This document shows positions 23,555 to 31,666 of a DNA stretch of 41,318 nt, piece after piece. A model generated the notes under the pieces. That model saw only the letters and a list, made by a program, of their open reading frames with translations, was not told where the DNA came from and ran no database searches. Position numbers and translations under genes: made by a program. Location: NCBI GenBank assembly GCA_026709625.1, contig JAPOSR010000027.1:318-41635 (forward strand), in the 5' to 3' direction. This DNA comes from Chloroflexota bacterium. GTDB taxonomy: Bacteria > Chloroflexota > Anaerolineae > Aggregatilineales > Phototrophicaceae. The first letter of the stretch is position 1; the number at the start of each line of letters is the position of its first letter.

Positions 23555-24037
23555 ATGATACGACTGATGATGGCTTTGATGATGGCGGTGATAATGGCTC
23601 TGCCGAGCGCGGCGCAGACTCCAAACGCGCGCAGCTTCGACGTGCGAGTTATCGACTGCGCCCCCATTTATAGGTCACACGCCACTCCTAAATACCCCAG
23701 TTCCCTCTTGCAAGATGTCCCCCAGACATACTCTGTCCCGGTGACGCTAGTCATGCCGCGCAACTTCTGGGGTGTTCAAGAGTGGACGTTGGAAATCCGC
23801 TACAGAGAGCATGGGAAAGCGCCCAAATTGTACGATGGTGTTTCCCTGGGTACCTATCAGAATGGTAACGTGTCCCAGCGCATGAATACATGGACACCTG
23901 GACAGGAAGTAACACTGGTAGGTAGCAGCCCCTGCATATTTGCGGGCGGGCAATCGTTCCATGTTCGCGCTTGGGCGATTAACAACGAGACTGGCGAACG
24001 CGCGAAGCTTGGACGGGCGCGGGTAACCCTTCCCTAA
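23555..24037 (+). CDS. Small secreted beta-rich protein, function unknown
   Basis: A 160-residue protein with a signal peptide (MIRLMMALMMAVIMALPSAA, cut before QTP) and one beta-rich domain. Two cysteines (about 34 and 128) may form a disulfide. Late features FHVRAWAINNETGERA and a closing ARVTLP match the F-G strands of a fibronectin III-like fold. AAAGGAG precedes the ATG by 8 bases. No family is recognised. It shares architecture, not clear sequence, with the genes at 17225, 38811 and 39323. Confidence 0.65.
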   Translation: MIRLMMALMMAVIMALPSAAQTPNARSFDVRVIDCAPIYRSHATPKYPSSLLQDVPQTYSVPVTLVMPRNFWGVQEWTLEIRYREHGKAPKLYDGVSLGTYQNGNVSQRMNTWTPGQEVTLVGSSPCIFAGGQSFHVRAWAINNETGERAKLGRARVTLP

Positions 24038-24075
24038 GCCCAAGCATGGCAAGACGGATTGGCCAGCAGAGCCGC

Positions 24076-24437
24076 TCACCAGCGTGGGCGGCTTTTTGAT
24101 TCCTGGGCCGGGCAGGGTTCGCAGAGGTTGATGGTCGCGCCTTTGTAGTCGATGGTCAGGCCGGGCGCGGGGTGCTGCCGGCAGATCTCGCAGGCGTCTG
24201 GGGTTTCGAGGTAGCTGGGCAGCTCGCGGGTGACGAAGCCATTCCAGCATTCCAAGGCGCGTGGATCGCTGCATTCATTCATGGCGTGGCGATGCTGCGC
24301 CATCTCGCCGTATTTGCGGATGGCGCGCAGGCGCTCGATGATGAACTCGTCGCTGATGGCGAGGTTGTGAAGCTCGTTGAGCTGACGCGCGACCTGGACA
24401 TTCCAACTCGGCAATGCGCCACTCCCCCCACAATGAG
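24076..24437 (-). pseudogene. Cysteine-rich small protein gene, N-terminus replaced by repeat copy E
   Basis: The frame from about 24437 to the stop at 24076 encodes a plausible conserved protein. It has a helical part (NVQVARQLNELHNLAISDEF) and a likely zinc ribbon with CEIC early and CEPC 22 residues later. Reading back past 24437 enters the terminal inverted repeat of repeat copy E, so the only in-frame ATG (24477) lies in repeat sequence. Either the repeat insertion beheaded the gene or it now supplies a new start. It is convergent to the gene at 23555. Function unknown; similar zinc-ribbon proteins occur in phage-type DNA. Confidence 0.45.
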
Positions 24438-24607
24438 GAGTGGTGATTTTGGTGGGTACGCGTTGCTTTGCCCCCACCCCAAACCCCTCCCCGACCGCCT
24501 GTGTCTACGCGGCGCAACAACGAAGGCGGGGCTACCATGCCGCAGAGGCGCTAGCAAAACCCCCTCCCCTCGTTCTGGGGGCTTGGTTGCATATCCACGC
24601 ATTCGCC
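24437..24607. repeat. Miniature inverted-repeat element (copy E)
   Basis: The left end is GAGTGGTGATTTTGGTGGGTACGCG and the right end CATATCCACGCATTCGCCC, slightly decayed. The middle carries about 35 bases not in other copies (from about 24497), so it has had an insertion or rearrangement. It abuts the broken zinc-ribbon gene. Confidence 0.75.
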
Positions 24608-24608
24608 C

Positions 24609-24643
24609 TTAACTAATTCGAATTTGCAGTCTATAGTCTGCAA
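24609..24643 (+). promoter_or_regulatory. Promoter with overlapping palindrome before the repeat-rich secreted protein
   Basis: TTAACT (24609-24614), a 17-base gap and TATAGT (24632-24637) form a plausible promoter. TTGCAG (24624-24629) and CTGCAA (24638-24643) flank the -10 box as an inverted repeat, a possible operator. The -35 box starts right at the end of repeat copy E. Confidence 0.4.
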
Positions 24644-24677
24644 TTAGTCTCCGTGCTATTGTAGATATGAAGCGAAG

Positions 24678-25460
24678 ATGATGCTCCGTGGATTTATCCC
24701 GCGCCCCGCGATACCTGTCATCATAGCGCTCTTCGTCTGTTTTGCGGTGGCGACTCAAGCGCATGAATGCACCGATGGGCAATGGGACGCTCTTGACGCA
24801 ACTTATAATCGCTTCCAAGCCGGTCGTGAAGCGGGTACATATGGCGAGGAACTCGACCGCTTGTGGGATGCGTATCAGGCTGCGTTGGATGCCTGTTCGC
24901 ATCATACGAACCCGCCAGTCAACCCGACACAGAGACCGCCCAATCCGCCGGTCAACCCACCAGTCAACCCGCCGGTCAACCCGACACAGAGACCGCCCAA
25001 TCCGCCGGTCAACCCGCCAGTCAATCCACCAGTCAACCCGACACAGAGACCGCCCAATCCGCCGGTCAACCCACCGGTCAATCCACCAGTCAACCCGACA
25101 CAGAGACCGCCCAACCCGCCAGTCAACCCGCCGGTCAACCCACAGCAGCAGCAAGCGGGAACACGGGAACAGTTGGTATCTAGTGACAGCTCTAGCGAGG
25201 GTTACCGCCAACGATCCTTGGCGGGACCTAGTCTCGGATGGTGGCAGAAGGACAACAAATGCCATATCGCGCATCTGAACCCCTACCAGGTTGTATCGCC
25301 GGATACGAATTTGCTGCATTGCAACTGGCATGACGCTCACACCATCAAGGTCGAAAAATGGGGCGACGACCAGACTCCTGTTCGCATCCAGCTATGGCGT
25401 GGAGATACAATGGTCCTTGAAGTCATCGCAGCGCTGGTATACTTTGCCGTTAAGCCCTAG
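24678..25460 (+). CDS. Secreted protein with a Pro-Val-Asn tandem repeat linker
   Basis: A 260-residue protein. Residues 1-28 are a signal peptide (cut near QAH). Residues 29-74 form a small helical domain with Cys31 and Cys74. Residues about 76-154 are three and a half copies of a 19-residue unit, PTQRPPNPPVNPPVNPPVN, which would form a stiff extended polyproline spacer. Residues 170-260 form a beta-rich C-terminal domain with Cys residues near KCHIAHLN and LHCNWHD. A stalk joining two small domains suggests a cell-wall or extracellular matrix protein. The start could also be the next codon (ATGATG). No family is recognised. Confidence 0.65.
   Translation: MMLRGFIPRPAIPVIIALFVCFAVATQAHECTDGQWDALDATYNRFQAGREAGTYGEELDRLWDAYQAALDACSHHTNPPVNPTQRPPNPPVNPPVNPPVNPTQRPPNPPVNPPVNPPVNPTQRPPNPPVNPPVNPPVNPTQRPPNPPVNPPVNPQQQQAGTREQLVSSDSSSEGYRQRSLAGPSLGWWQKDNKCHIAHLNPYQVVSPDTNLLHCNWHDAHTIKVEKWGDDQTPVRIQLWRGDTMVLEVIAALVYFAVKP
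24924..25139 (+). repeat. 57-bp tandem repeat within the secreted protein gene
   Basis: Units start at 24924, 24981 and 25038 with a partial fourth at 25095. They differ only by scattered third-position changes. Each encodes one 19-residue Pro-rich unit in frame, so copy-number changes keep the protein intact. Confidence 0.9.
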
Positions 25461-25536
25461 GCAGCGCGCGACAGCACATCACTGGGACCGCTCACATCCT
25501 GGGCGGTTTTGATTCTGGCGCGCTTGGACCAGATAA

Positions 25537-25860
25537 TCAATCCGTATGAAAGACTTCTTCAATCGTCTTCCACCATTCGCTCTCGGCGCGGTCATCAACC
25601 GGCTTCTGCATGGGCATGCACAGGTCCCACCATTTCTGCGTCGTTTCGTCGGCGGCCATGGCGGCCATATCCGCTTCGAAATCATCGCCATGATATTCCA
25701 TATACGCGAAGAGCAGGTCGCCATAGCGATAGATTGAATAGTTGCGGATATTGCAGTCGGCGATCTTTTTTAAGACGCCGGGCCATACATCGGCGTGCAG
25801 ACGAATATACTCTTCGGCGTGTTCAGCGCGGATGCCGATGACTTGTCCAAATCGCTGCAT
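25537..25860 (-). CDS. rhaM: L-rhamnose mutarotase
   Basis: A 107-residue protein that interconverts alpha and beta anomers of L-rhamnose, speeding entry into catabolism. His22 (in LHADVWP) and Tyr41 (in NYSIYRYGD) sit at the positions of the catalytic pair known from the Escherichia coli enzyme, and the Trp pair near residues 76-77 is kept. AGGAG lies 6 bases before ATG 25860. It is divergent from the amidohydrolase gene at 26108, a likely deoxy-sugar lactonase, which fits a shared L-rhamnose/L-fucose pathway. Confidence 0.92.
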   Translation of the reverse strand: MQRFGQVIGIRAEHAEEYIRLHADVWPGVLKKIADCNIRNYSIYRYGDLLFAYMEYHGDDFEADMAAMAADETTQKWWDLCMPMQKPVDDRAESEWWKTIEEVFHTD

Positions 25861-26107
25861 GATCAACTCCTAATAATGCGTTTGGCTGTGAGTGGTCGCA
25901 TAGCCCCTGCTTTTCCCGGTTGTCGACGCGAAACCGCCACAAAGACTATAGACAGCGAAGCGGCTTCTGTCAAAGGCATCGCTCATTGCGCAGGGCAATC
26001 ACGCTAAGTGTTTTTTGTCTTTTTGTGACGGACGCGCAGAAAGTCTCAAATGGATATGTTACAATGCCCGGGCTGGATACATTGGTTTGCTGGCGCGGGA
26101 GAGCCTC

Positions 26108-26953
26108 ATGTACAAGGTCGATACGCATCAACATTTTTGGAATCTGGACGAGGTTGCCTATCCTTGGCTGGTGCCCGCTTATGGTCCCATCTACCGCACC
26201 TTCACCCCATCCGAGCTGGAACCGCAATTGAATGCCGCCGGCGTCGATAAAACGGTCATCGTGCAAGCGATGGACTCGTATGCCGATACCGACTCTATGC
26301 TGGCGATCGCCGCGCAGCGTGACTGGGTGGCGGGCGTGGTCGGTTGGGTGCCTTTGCACGATCCTGCCGAAGCGGACAAAAAGCTGGACGACTATGCGCG
26401 AAATCCCTACTTCAAAGGCATCCGCCACTTGATTCACGAAGAAAGCAATCCCGATTGGGTTCTACAGAAGCAGGTTATCGAAGGCTTGGGGCTGCTGGCC
26501 GAGCGCGACCTGACCTTTGATGTGGTGGCGGTCTTCCCCAAGCACCTCAAACATGTGCTGACGCTGGCGGAAAAAGTGCCCGAGTTGATGATGGTTATCG
26601 ACCACCTCGCAAAGCCGCCATTGGACGAAAGCGAACGCAAGGAATGGCGCGCGCAACTTGCCGCCGCCGCGGAGTGTCCCAATGTCTATGCCAAAATCTC
26701 GGGATTAAATACCGTAACGCCCGATTTTGCGAATTGGACATGCGAAGACATCAAGCCGCTGGTCGACTTCGCGATTGAGCAGTTCGGGCCACACCGCCTG
26801 ATGTTCGGCAGCGATTGGCCCGTGGCTGTGCTGGCTGGCGATTATGCCAAGGTCTGGGCAGAGACCAACAAGTGTCTGGTCGATTTGACCAGCGCCGAGC
26901 GAGACGCCGTGCTGGGCAAGACCGCGAATGCCTTTTATGGGCTGGACCTGTAG
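26108..26953 (+). CDS. Amidohydrolase-2 family sugar lactonase (L-fucono- or L-rhamnono-lactonase-like)
   Basis: A 281-residue TIM-barrel amidohydrolase. The metal motif HQHFW lies at 7-11, the internal DHLAKPP motif at about 163-169, and the closing MFGSDWPV with the metal Asp is near 235. This combination is typical of lactonases that open L-fucono-1,5-lactone or L-rhamnonolactone in non-phosphorylating deoxy-sugar pathways. ATG 26108 follows GGGAGAG by 5 bases; an upstream in-frame start would add 31 residues. It is divergent from rhaM across a 247-base gap with a TACAAT box at 26060-26065. Confidence 0.87.
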   Translation: MYKVDTHQHFWNLDEVAYPWLVPAYGPIYRTFTPSELEPQLNAAGVDKTVIVQAMDSYADTDSMLAIAAQRDWVAGVVGWVPLHDPAEADKKLDDYARNPYFKGIRHLIHEESNPDWVLQKQVIEGLGLLAERDLTFDVVAVFPKHLKHVLTLAEKVPELMMVIDHLAKPPLDESERKEWRAQLAAAAECPNVYAKISGLNTVTPDFANWTCEDIKPLVDFAIEQFGPHRLMFGSDWPVAVLAGDYAKVWAETNKCLVDLTSAERDAVLGKTANAFYGLDL

Positions 26954-26965
26954 GCTGCCGCGGGA

Positions 26966-27571
26966 TTAGGCTTCAGGTTCCAGTTCTACATCAGCTTCGC
27001 GCAGGCTCAGCATGCCCTCGAGGCGAGCCAGGCGCTGGTTGGCGCGGTCAATCTTGTTCTCGACAAATTGCATATCGCTGCGCAAGCTCGAGTCCAAGCT
27101 GTCAATGCGCTTGTTGAGCATTTCCGCTTCGTTCTTGATTTCTTCACGCAGCGTCGTCTCAACACCTTTGATTTCTTCACGCAGCGTCGTCTCAACACCC
27201 TTGATTTCTTCACGCAGCGTCGTCTCAACACCCTTGATTTCTTCACGCAGCGTCGTCTCAACACCCTTGATTTCTTCACGCAGCGTCGTCTCAACACCCT
27301 TGATTTCTTCACGCAGCGTCGTCTCAACACCCTTGATTTCTTCACGCAGCGTCGTCTCAACACGAGTAATTTTCGTGTCAAGCTGGTCAATTCGAGCATG
27401 CAGCGCGCGGATTTCGCTCATGAGTTCATCGCGCAGCGCCTTGTTATCGCGCTTGAGCTCATCGCGCAGCGCCGCAACTCTCTCTTCGCTTCGCGTATCC
27501 AAGCGCCAATACAACACAAGGAGCGCGACCATGAACAAAATGGTGTCGGGATTTAGAAGTGAATTGTCCAT
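26966..27571 (-). CDS. Membrane-anchored coiled-coil protein with seven 11-residue repeats
   Basis: A 201-residue protein. One membrane helix (about 8-24) is followed by an uninterrupted charged helix. Residues 71-147 are seven consecutive copies of VETTLREEIKG (the last ends in N), an 11-residue (hendecad) spacing that favours a right-handed or straight coiled coil rather than the usual heptad. Flanking segments (RDELKRDNKALRDELMSEI and the C-terminal RLARLEGML) continue the coil with less regular spacing. The C-terminus is acidic. ATG 27571 is used, with a GTG two codons earlier as alternative. Similar DUF1640-like or t-SNARE-like proteins are known, but no function is implied. Confidence 0.75.
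   Translation of the reverse strand: MDNSLLNPDTILFMVALLVLYWRLDTRSEERVAALRDELKRDNKALRDELMSEIRALHARIDQLDTKITRVETTLREEIKGVETTLREEIKGVETTLREEIKGVETTLREEIKGVETTLREEIKGVETTLREEIKGVETTLREEIKNEAEMLNKRIDSLDSSLRSDMQFVENKIDRANQRLARLEGMLSLREADVELEPEA
27135..27365 (-). repeat. 33-bp tandem repeat, seven copies
   Basis: Seven head-to-tail 33-bp units begin at 27135, 27168, 27201, 27234, 27267, 27300 and 27333. The middle ones are identical and only the first and last differ, by one or two bases at the edge. Near-identity at synonymous positions points to recent expansion or ongoing homogenisation. Confidence 0.95.
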
Positions 27572-27646
27572 GCACACTCTCGCCTGATTCGATCACAGTC
27601 TACAACTATAGCGCGCTTCGCAGCCAATCGCAAATCTGCCATTAGC

Positions 27647-28726
27647 TCAAGGCGCGGGGATGGCGGTTCCGCCGGCTGCGCTCGACGCGTATGCCGCTTC
27701 GACAGTCGCCATGGTTTCAATGGCATCGTCCACCGAAGTCGGCAGGTTTTGCGTCTCGCCATCCGCATAGCGCATCAAGCTGGCCATCGTGCCAATGAAG
27801 GCTTCGGGGAACCACGACCCGCTGATATCCAGCCTCTGCCAGGTTGGCTCGTCATCATCCAGCAGCGCATATTCAAAGCGGTCGGGCACGCCATGCGGAT
27901 AATTCATATTCAGCCCGGCGCGGATCTGGATGGCGCCGCGACTGCCCTCGAACTTGACATAGGACTGCTGCTTCTGCGCGCCATAGGCATGGCTGTGGTT
28001 GGTCATCACATTGACGCGCGGGTTGTCGCCATAATCCATGATGATCATAGAGCGCGAGCCGCCACGCAGCTCTGGCGCGGACGGGTGGCTGATTGTCTTG
28101 GCATAGACGCTGGCGGGCGTGCCACAGAACGAACGAACCAGATCAATATAATGAATGCTGTGATAGAGGATCTCCACGCGCGGCAAAGGGAAAAGGAATT
28201 GCCACAGATGCCAGGGCGTGTTGATCTGCATGCGCACTTCCAGATCGCACAATTCGCCGATTAGACCCTGGTCAATCATGTCGCGGGCGGCAATGATGAA
28301 CGGGGCAAAGCGAAGTTGAAAATTGATTGCCGCGACCAGCCCGCGCCCGCGGCAGATTGTCAAGATTTCCCGCGCCTGCGCCAAGTCATCGCCCATGGGC
28401 TTTTGGATGAGAACGGCGCGCCCGGCCGGAATCTGCGCGAGGATCTCGGTGATGGCGCTGCCCGGCACAGCTATATCGAAGACGGCGTCTGGGGGCGCAT
28501 CGCTGATGGCTTGGGCGAGCGACTCGTAAAGGCGCGGCAGTCCGAACTTGTCCGCCACCATCCGCACGCGCTGGCTGTCGATATCAAAGCCGCCCACCAC
28601 AGAAAAGCCAGCGGTCTGGTAAGCGGGGTAATGCGCATCGTGCACGATCCCGCCCAGGCCGATGCTGACAATGGGGCGCGGCTGGCTGGGCAATGTGGCG
28701 GCTTGACGAAGCGTAAAGCTGGGCAT
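27647..28726 (-). CDS. Gfo/Idh/MocA family oxidoreductase
   Basis: A 359-residue NAD(P)-dependent sugar or polyol dehydrogenase-type protein. The Rossmann start IVSIGLGGIVHDAHYPAY is at 19-36. The catalytic Lys lies in IQKPMG (the family's EKP motif with Gln for Glu), and the YHSIHYIDLVR segment carries the active-site His. Members oxidise or epimerise inositols, hexoses or glycosides. The substrate is unknown. It precedes no strict operon partner but lies beside the lactonase cluster, so a deoxy-sugar or uronate role is likely. Confidence 0.87.
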   Translation of the reverse strand: MPSFTLRQAATLPSQPRPIVSIGLGGIVHDAHYPAYQTAGFSVVGGFDIDSQRVRMVADKFGLPRLYESLAQAISDAPPDAVFDIAVPGSAITEILAQIPAGRAVLIQKPMGDDLAQAREILTICRGRGLVAAINFQLRFAPFIIAARDMIDQGLIGELCDLEVRMQINTPWHLWQFLFPLPRVEILYHSIHYIDLVRSFCGTPASVYAKTISHPSAPELRGGSRSMIIMDYGDNPRVNVMTNHSHAYGAQKQQSYVKFEGSRGAIQIRAGLNMNYPHGVPDRFEYALLDDDEPTWQRLDISGSWFPEAFIGTMASLMRYADGETQNLPTSVDDAIETMATVEAAYASSAAGGTAIPAP

Positions 28727-28825
28727 GGGACACCATCCTGGCTGGGCTGATTAGCTGATTAACGGAGATTTGCTGTATGCCAAAAGACGCGCAGGCAGGC
28801 GGGCGCTGCGCCGGCGAATTGCCGC

Positions 28826-29275
28826 CTACGCAACTTCCCGCCGCTGCAAGAGATACAGGTGCTGGCAGGCGAGCGCGATCTTGCCGTGCTGATTGCGCGC
28901 TTCGACCTGCTCGATGACAAATCCATGATCAGGTCGTTTGGGATCATCGCGCTTGTCACTGATGGTGGCGGTGACTGTGATGGTATCGCCGATATGCGCC
29001 GGACGGATGAAGCGCACGCGGTCATAGCCATAAGCAAAAGCGACCGGGTTGATCTCATTGGCGGTCATGCCGATGGCCACGCACAAAATCAATGTGCCAT
29101 GCGCGATGCGCTGCTTGAACTCCTGCGTCTTGACCCATTCAGCGTCCATGTGACGCGGGAAGAAATCGCCCGTCTGCCCAGCGTGCAAAACAATATCCGC
29201 TTCGATGATGCTGCGCCCAAACGACTGACGCGATGAAGCGATTTCGTAGTCTTCAAAGCAGCTGGTTTTGATCAT
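28826..29275 (-). CDS. MaoC-like hot-dog dehydratase
   Basis: A 149-residue single hot-dog-fold protein of the MaoC/(R)-specific enoyl hydratase family. The hydratase motif is visible: an Asp in [10 protein letters not shown] followed by the conserved His region, then [14 protein letters not shown] and [15 protein letters not shown]. It would add water to an enoyl or mesaconyl-type thioester. Stand-alone MaoC proteins next to sugar genes are often of unproven role. GAGGATCTG lies before the ATG. It is 99 bases upstream of the oxidoreductase gene on the same strand and may be co-transcribed with it. Confidence 0.85.
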   Translation of the reverse strand: MIKTSCFEDYEIASSRQSFGRSIIEADIVLHAGQTGDFFPRHMDAEWVKTQEFKQRIAHGTLILCVAIGMTANEINPVAFAYGYDRVRFIRPAHIGDTITVTATISDKRDDPKRPDHGFVIEQVEARNQHGKIALACQHLYLLQRREVA

Positions 29276-29456
29276 GACAGATCCTCGCTGATTGTTTCTT
29301 TTCGCGCGCCGCCAGCCGATTCATGCTAGCACAAAAGCCGACCTGGCAAATCATGCCTGCGCAGCGCCGCGGTGGCGCAGACGATGGCGCGGGCGCGGCA
29401 AGCAAGTGGTGAACTGGCTGTATCCTGACCCTCGCCTGTGTTAGAGTCAATTCATC

Positions 29457-30668
29457 ATGCGCAGACGCTCTTCTTTCGCCACTGGTCCCGCGCGCGTAAA
29501 CCCCTACGCTCGCGCCGGCTCGTTGCCGCGCTGGCGGCGTGGCTGCGGCTGCATCGGTTTGCTTGCCGCGTTCGCGCTGATGATCGCCGCGGCGTTTTTG
29601 GTGATCACCGCGCCAGAAGCTGCCAGCGCCCCGCCAACCACCCAAACCGGCGCAGTCACCGCCAGCTTGCAGCCAGCCACGCGCATCGCCGCCCCAGCAA
29701 GCGATTTGCCCCCAGGAGGTCCCGCAGCTGCCTTGCCGACAATCAACGCGCGGCAAATCACATCGTTGCTGGCCACGCCGCCATTGCAACAGAGCGAATC
29801 GTTGTTGATGCCCGATGAGCGCCTGCGCTATGACCCCTTCACCATCATCCCCAACCGCTCGCGCACGAAGATGATTGTGTATGTCGCGCGGCAGGGCGAC
29901 ACCATCGCTGCAATCGCCGGGCGGTATGGCTTGTCCAGCGAGACGATCGCCTGGTGCAACGATCATCGCCTGGCGCAATGGCTGCGACCCGGCGACGCGG
30001 TCAATATCCCGCCAGTCGATGGCGCATGCCACACAGTCTTGCGCACGCAGGGTTTGGATATCGCCGCCATCGCCGAGAAATATGGCATCGACGATCCCTA
30101 TGCCATCATCCAAACGCCGGCCAACGGGCTTGCCGCCGTCACGCCCGACTTCCTGGCGCCCAGCAACACCTTCCTCTTCATTCCCGGCGGCGAAGGCTCG
30201 GTCATCACCTGGAATGCGCCGGTCGAGCAGGACAGCGCCGGCAATGTCGTGGCATTCGACCCAGGCAGCCCCTTCAGCTGCGGCGCGCGCAGTGGCGGTG
30301 GCGCTTATTGGTCCAACCCGCTGCCCAATGGCACCTTTGTACGTGGCTTTTATGCCGGACACAGCGGCATTGATATCGCCGCTCCGACCGGCACGCCTAT
30401 CTATGCCGCCAACAGCGGCCCGGTGCTGTATGCCGGCTGGAACAACTGGGGGTATGGCAATACTGTCGTCATCGGGCACGGTCCATATTCCACGCTCTAT
30501 GGACACATGAGCAGCCGCAATGTCGGCTGTGGACAGACTGTGGCGGTGGGGCAGATAATCGGCTTTGTGGGCAGCACAGGCAATTCGTCGGGTCCGCACC
30601 TGCACTTTGAGATCCGCTATTTGAACCAGCCGGCCGACCCGTCCGCAACGACTGGCATCGGCTGGTGA
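29457..30668 (+). CDS. LysM domain, M23-family peptidoglycan endopeptidase
   Basis: A 403-residue envelope protein. After a cytoplasmic Arg-rich start, one membrane helix (about 33-53) anchors it, followed by an Ala/Pro-rich linker. A LysM peptidoglycan-binding module lies at about 140-185 (VYVARQGDTIAAIAGRYGLS), perhaps with a second degenerate one to about 245. The M23 catalytic domain is at about 295-395. The zinc ligands are present: His302 and Asp306 in HSGIDIAAPTG, then HLHFE near 381. M23 enzymes cut peptide cross-links of the cell wall. The stop overlaps the next gene's GTG by four bases. Confidence 0.9.
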   Translation: MRRRSSFATGPARVNPYARAGSLPRWRRGCGCIGLLAAFALMIAAAFLVITAPEAASAPPTTQTGAVTASLQPATRIAAPASDLPPGGPAAALPTINARQITSLLATPPLQQSESLLMPDERLRYDPFTIIPNRSRTKMIVYVARQGDTIAAIAGRYGLSSETIAWCNDHRLAQWLRPGDAVNIPPVDGACHTVLRTQGLDIAAIAEKYGIDDPYAIIQTPANGLAAVTPDFLAPSNTFLFIPGGEGSVITWNAPVEQDSAGNVVAFDPGSPFSCGARSGGGAYWSNPLPNGTFVRGFYAGHSGIDIAAPTGTPIYAANSGPVLYAGWNNWGYGNTVVIGHGPYSTLYGHMSSRNVGCGQTVAVGQIIGFVGSTGNSSGPHLHFEIRYLNQPADPSATTGIGW

Positions 30669-31168
30669 GTGGCTTCCGCGCTGTCGATGATGCCTGGCTG
30701 GCGCTGCAAAACGCCGCTGAGTCGCAACGGCGCGCCGAGGCGGTCGTCTACCTGGGCGAGCAGCGCTATGCTCCCGCTGTGCCGTATCTGATTTCGCTGC
30801 TGCAAGAAGCCGACCCCGGCACGCGCTATCTGTGCGCCAGAGCGCTGGGGCAGATCGGCGACGAAGCCGAAGCCGCTGTGCCGGCGCTGCTGGAGGCGCT
30901 GCGTGGCGACGACATGTTCTTGCGAGCGGGCGTTACGGGCGCGCTGATCCACATTGGCTATCCCGCCGTGCCCGGGCTGACAGCCGCGCTATTCGACGAC
31001 AGCAACGCGGTCAAACGGGCGGCTTGCAAAGCGCTGGGCAAGATCGGCAATCCACGCGCGACAGCCGCATTGACCAATGCGCTGCAAGATGCCAACGCTG
31101 GCGTGCGCCGCCTCGCCGCAGAAGCGCTGGAGCGAATCGAGAACCATGGTCATCATGAGTCCGAATAA
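30665..31168 (+). CDS. HEAT-repeat (PBS lyase-like) protein
   Basis: A 167-residue all-helical protein of about four to five HEAT repeats, for example AVPYLISLLQEADPGTRYLC, ALRGDDMFLRAGVTGAL and ALQDANAGVRRLAAEAL. Such scaffolds bind other proteins. The GTG start overlaps the M23 gene stop (GTGA), so the two are coupled and the protein may assist or regulate the peptidase. No signal peptide is seen, so it should stay in the cytoplasm. That makes direct contact with the extracellular peptidase domain unlikely. Confidence 0.8.
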   Translation: MSGFRAVDDAWLALQNAAESQRRAEAVVYLGEQRYAPAVPYLISLLQEADPGTRYLCARALGQIGDEAEAAVPALLEALRGDDMFLRAGVTGALIHIGYPAVPGLTAALFDDSNAVKRAACKALGKIGNPRATAALTNALQDANAGVRRLAAEALERIENHGHHESE

Positions 31169-31255
31169 ATTAAGCGACGCGGTGCGGCCAAATAGTGCAG
31201 ATCAGTAGATAGAAGAATGACGTAAAAAACCAGTCACCACAGGGGATCAAAACGA

Positions 31256-31498
31256 TTAGCGATTTTCAAGTCTTTCCAGACGAATAGCGATCTCGCTCAT
31301 TGTAGCAGCCAGTTCCTCGTAGGTGATTTGCGGCGACTCCTCAATAATCGCTTGCGTGTGTTGGTATCGTATAAGCGTAGTTACGCTGAAAGCAGCCTAT
31401 ACGAAGAAGACGGCGGCTATGAAGACTAATACACCGAATTTCCTCTTTTCGTATTTTGTCATGCCGGCGCGTTTCTTTTTCTCTTGCTGTGTATCCAT
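31256..31498 (-). pseudogene. Small single-pass membrane protein gene with an in-frame TAG
   Basis: Read on the minus strand from ATG 31498, a charged start (MDTQQEKKKRAGMTKYEKRK) leads into a hydrophobic stretch, FGVLVFIAAVFFV. Then comes TAG at 31397-31399 and, still in frame, AAFSVTTLIRYQHTQAIIEE, continuing to a proper TAA at 31256. The hydrophobic run continues smoothly across the TAG, giving one membrane helix of about 20 residues, and the tail is an ordinary amphipathic helix. This is best read as an 80-codon gene with one nonsense change (TGG to TAG would explain it), a sequencing error, or recoding. It accounts for most of the 498-base gap 31169-31666. Confidence 0.5.
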
Positions 31499-31666
31499 CA
31501 GGGGCACCACAAGCGCTGCGTCTTGCTACGATGTACTTATTGATATTCATAATAGTCGCCGCTTTTCAGAGATCGTCAAGAAGATTCCAAGATTTCCTTG
31601 TTGATTTTAGGATTGATTTATCATTCGATTGAACTAGACTTGCAAATCCTCTATGGCCACTTAACT

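Noticed and set aside
24924..25139. 57-bp repeats as a CRISPR or non-coding satellite
   Set aside because: There are no spacers and the units are in frame inside a secreted protein gene with third-position variation.
27135..27365. Regular repeats that might be a CRISPR array
   Set aside because: The 33-bp units are contiguous without spacers and are in frame within a coding sequence. No cas gene is present in the window.
31341..31550. Alternative 69-residue minus-strand frame in the gap after the HEAT-repeat gene
   Set aside because: Its translation is basic and has no structure, whereas the other frame gives a coherent charged start, membrane helix and amphipathic tail.
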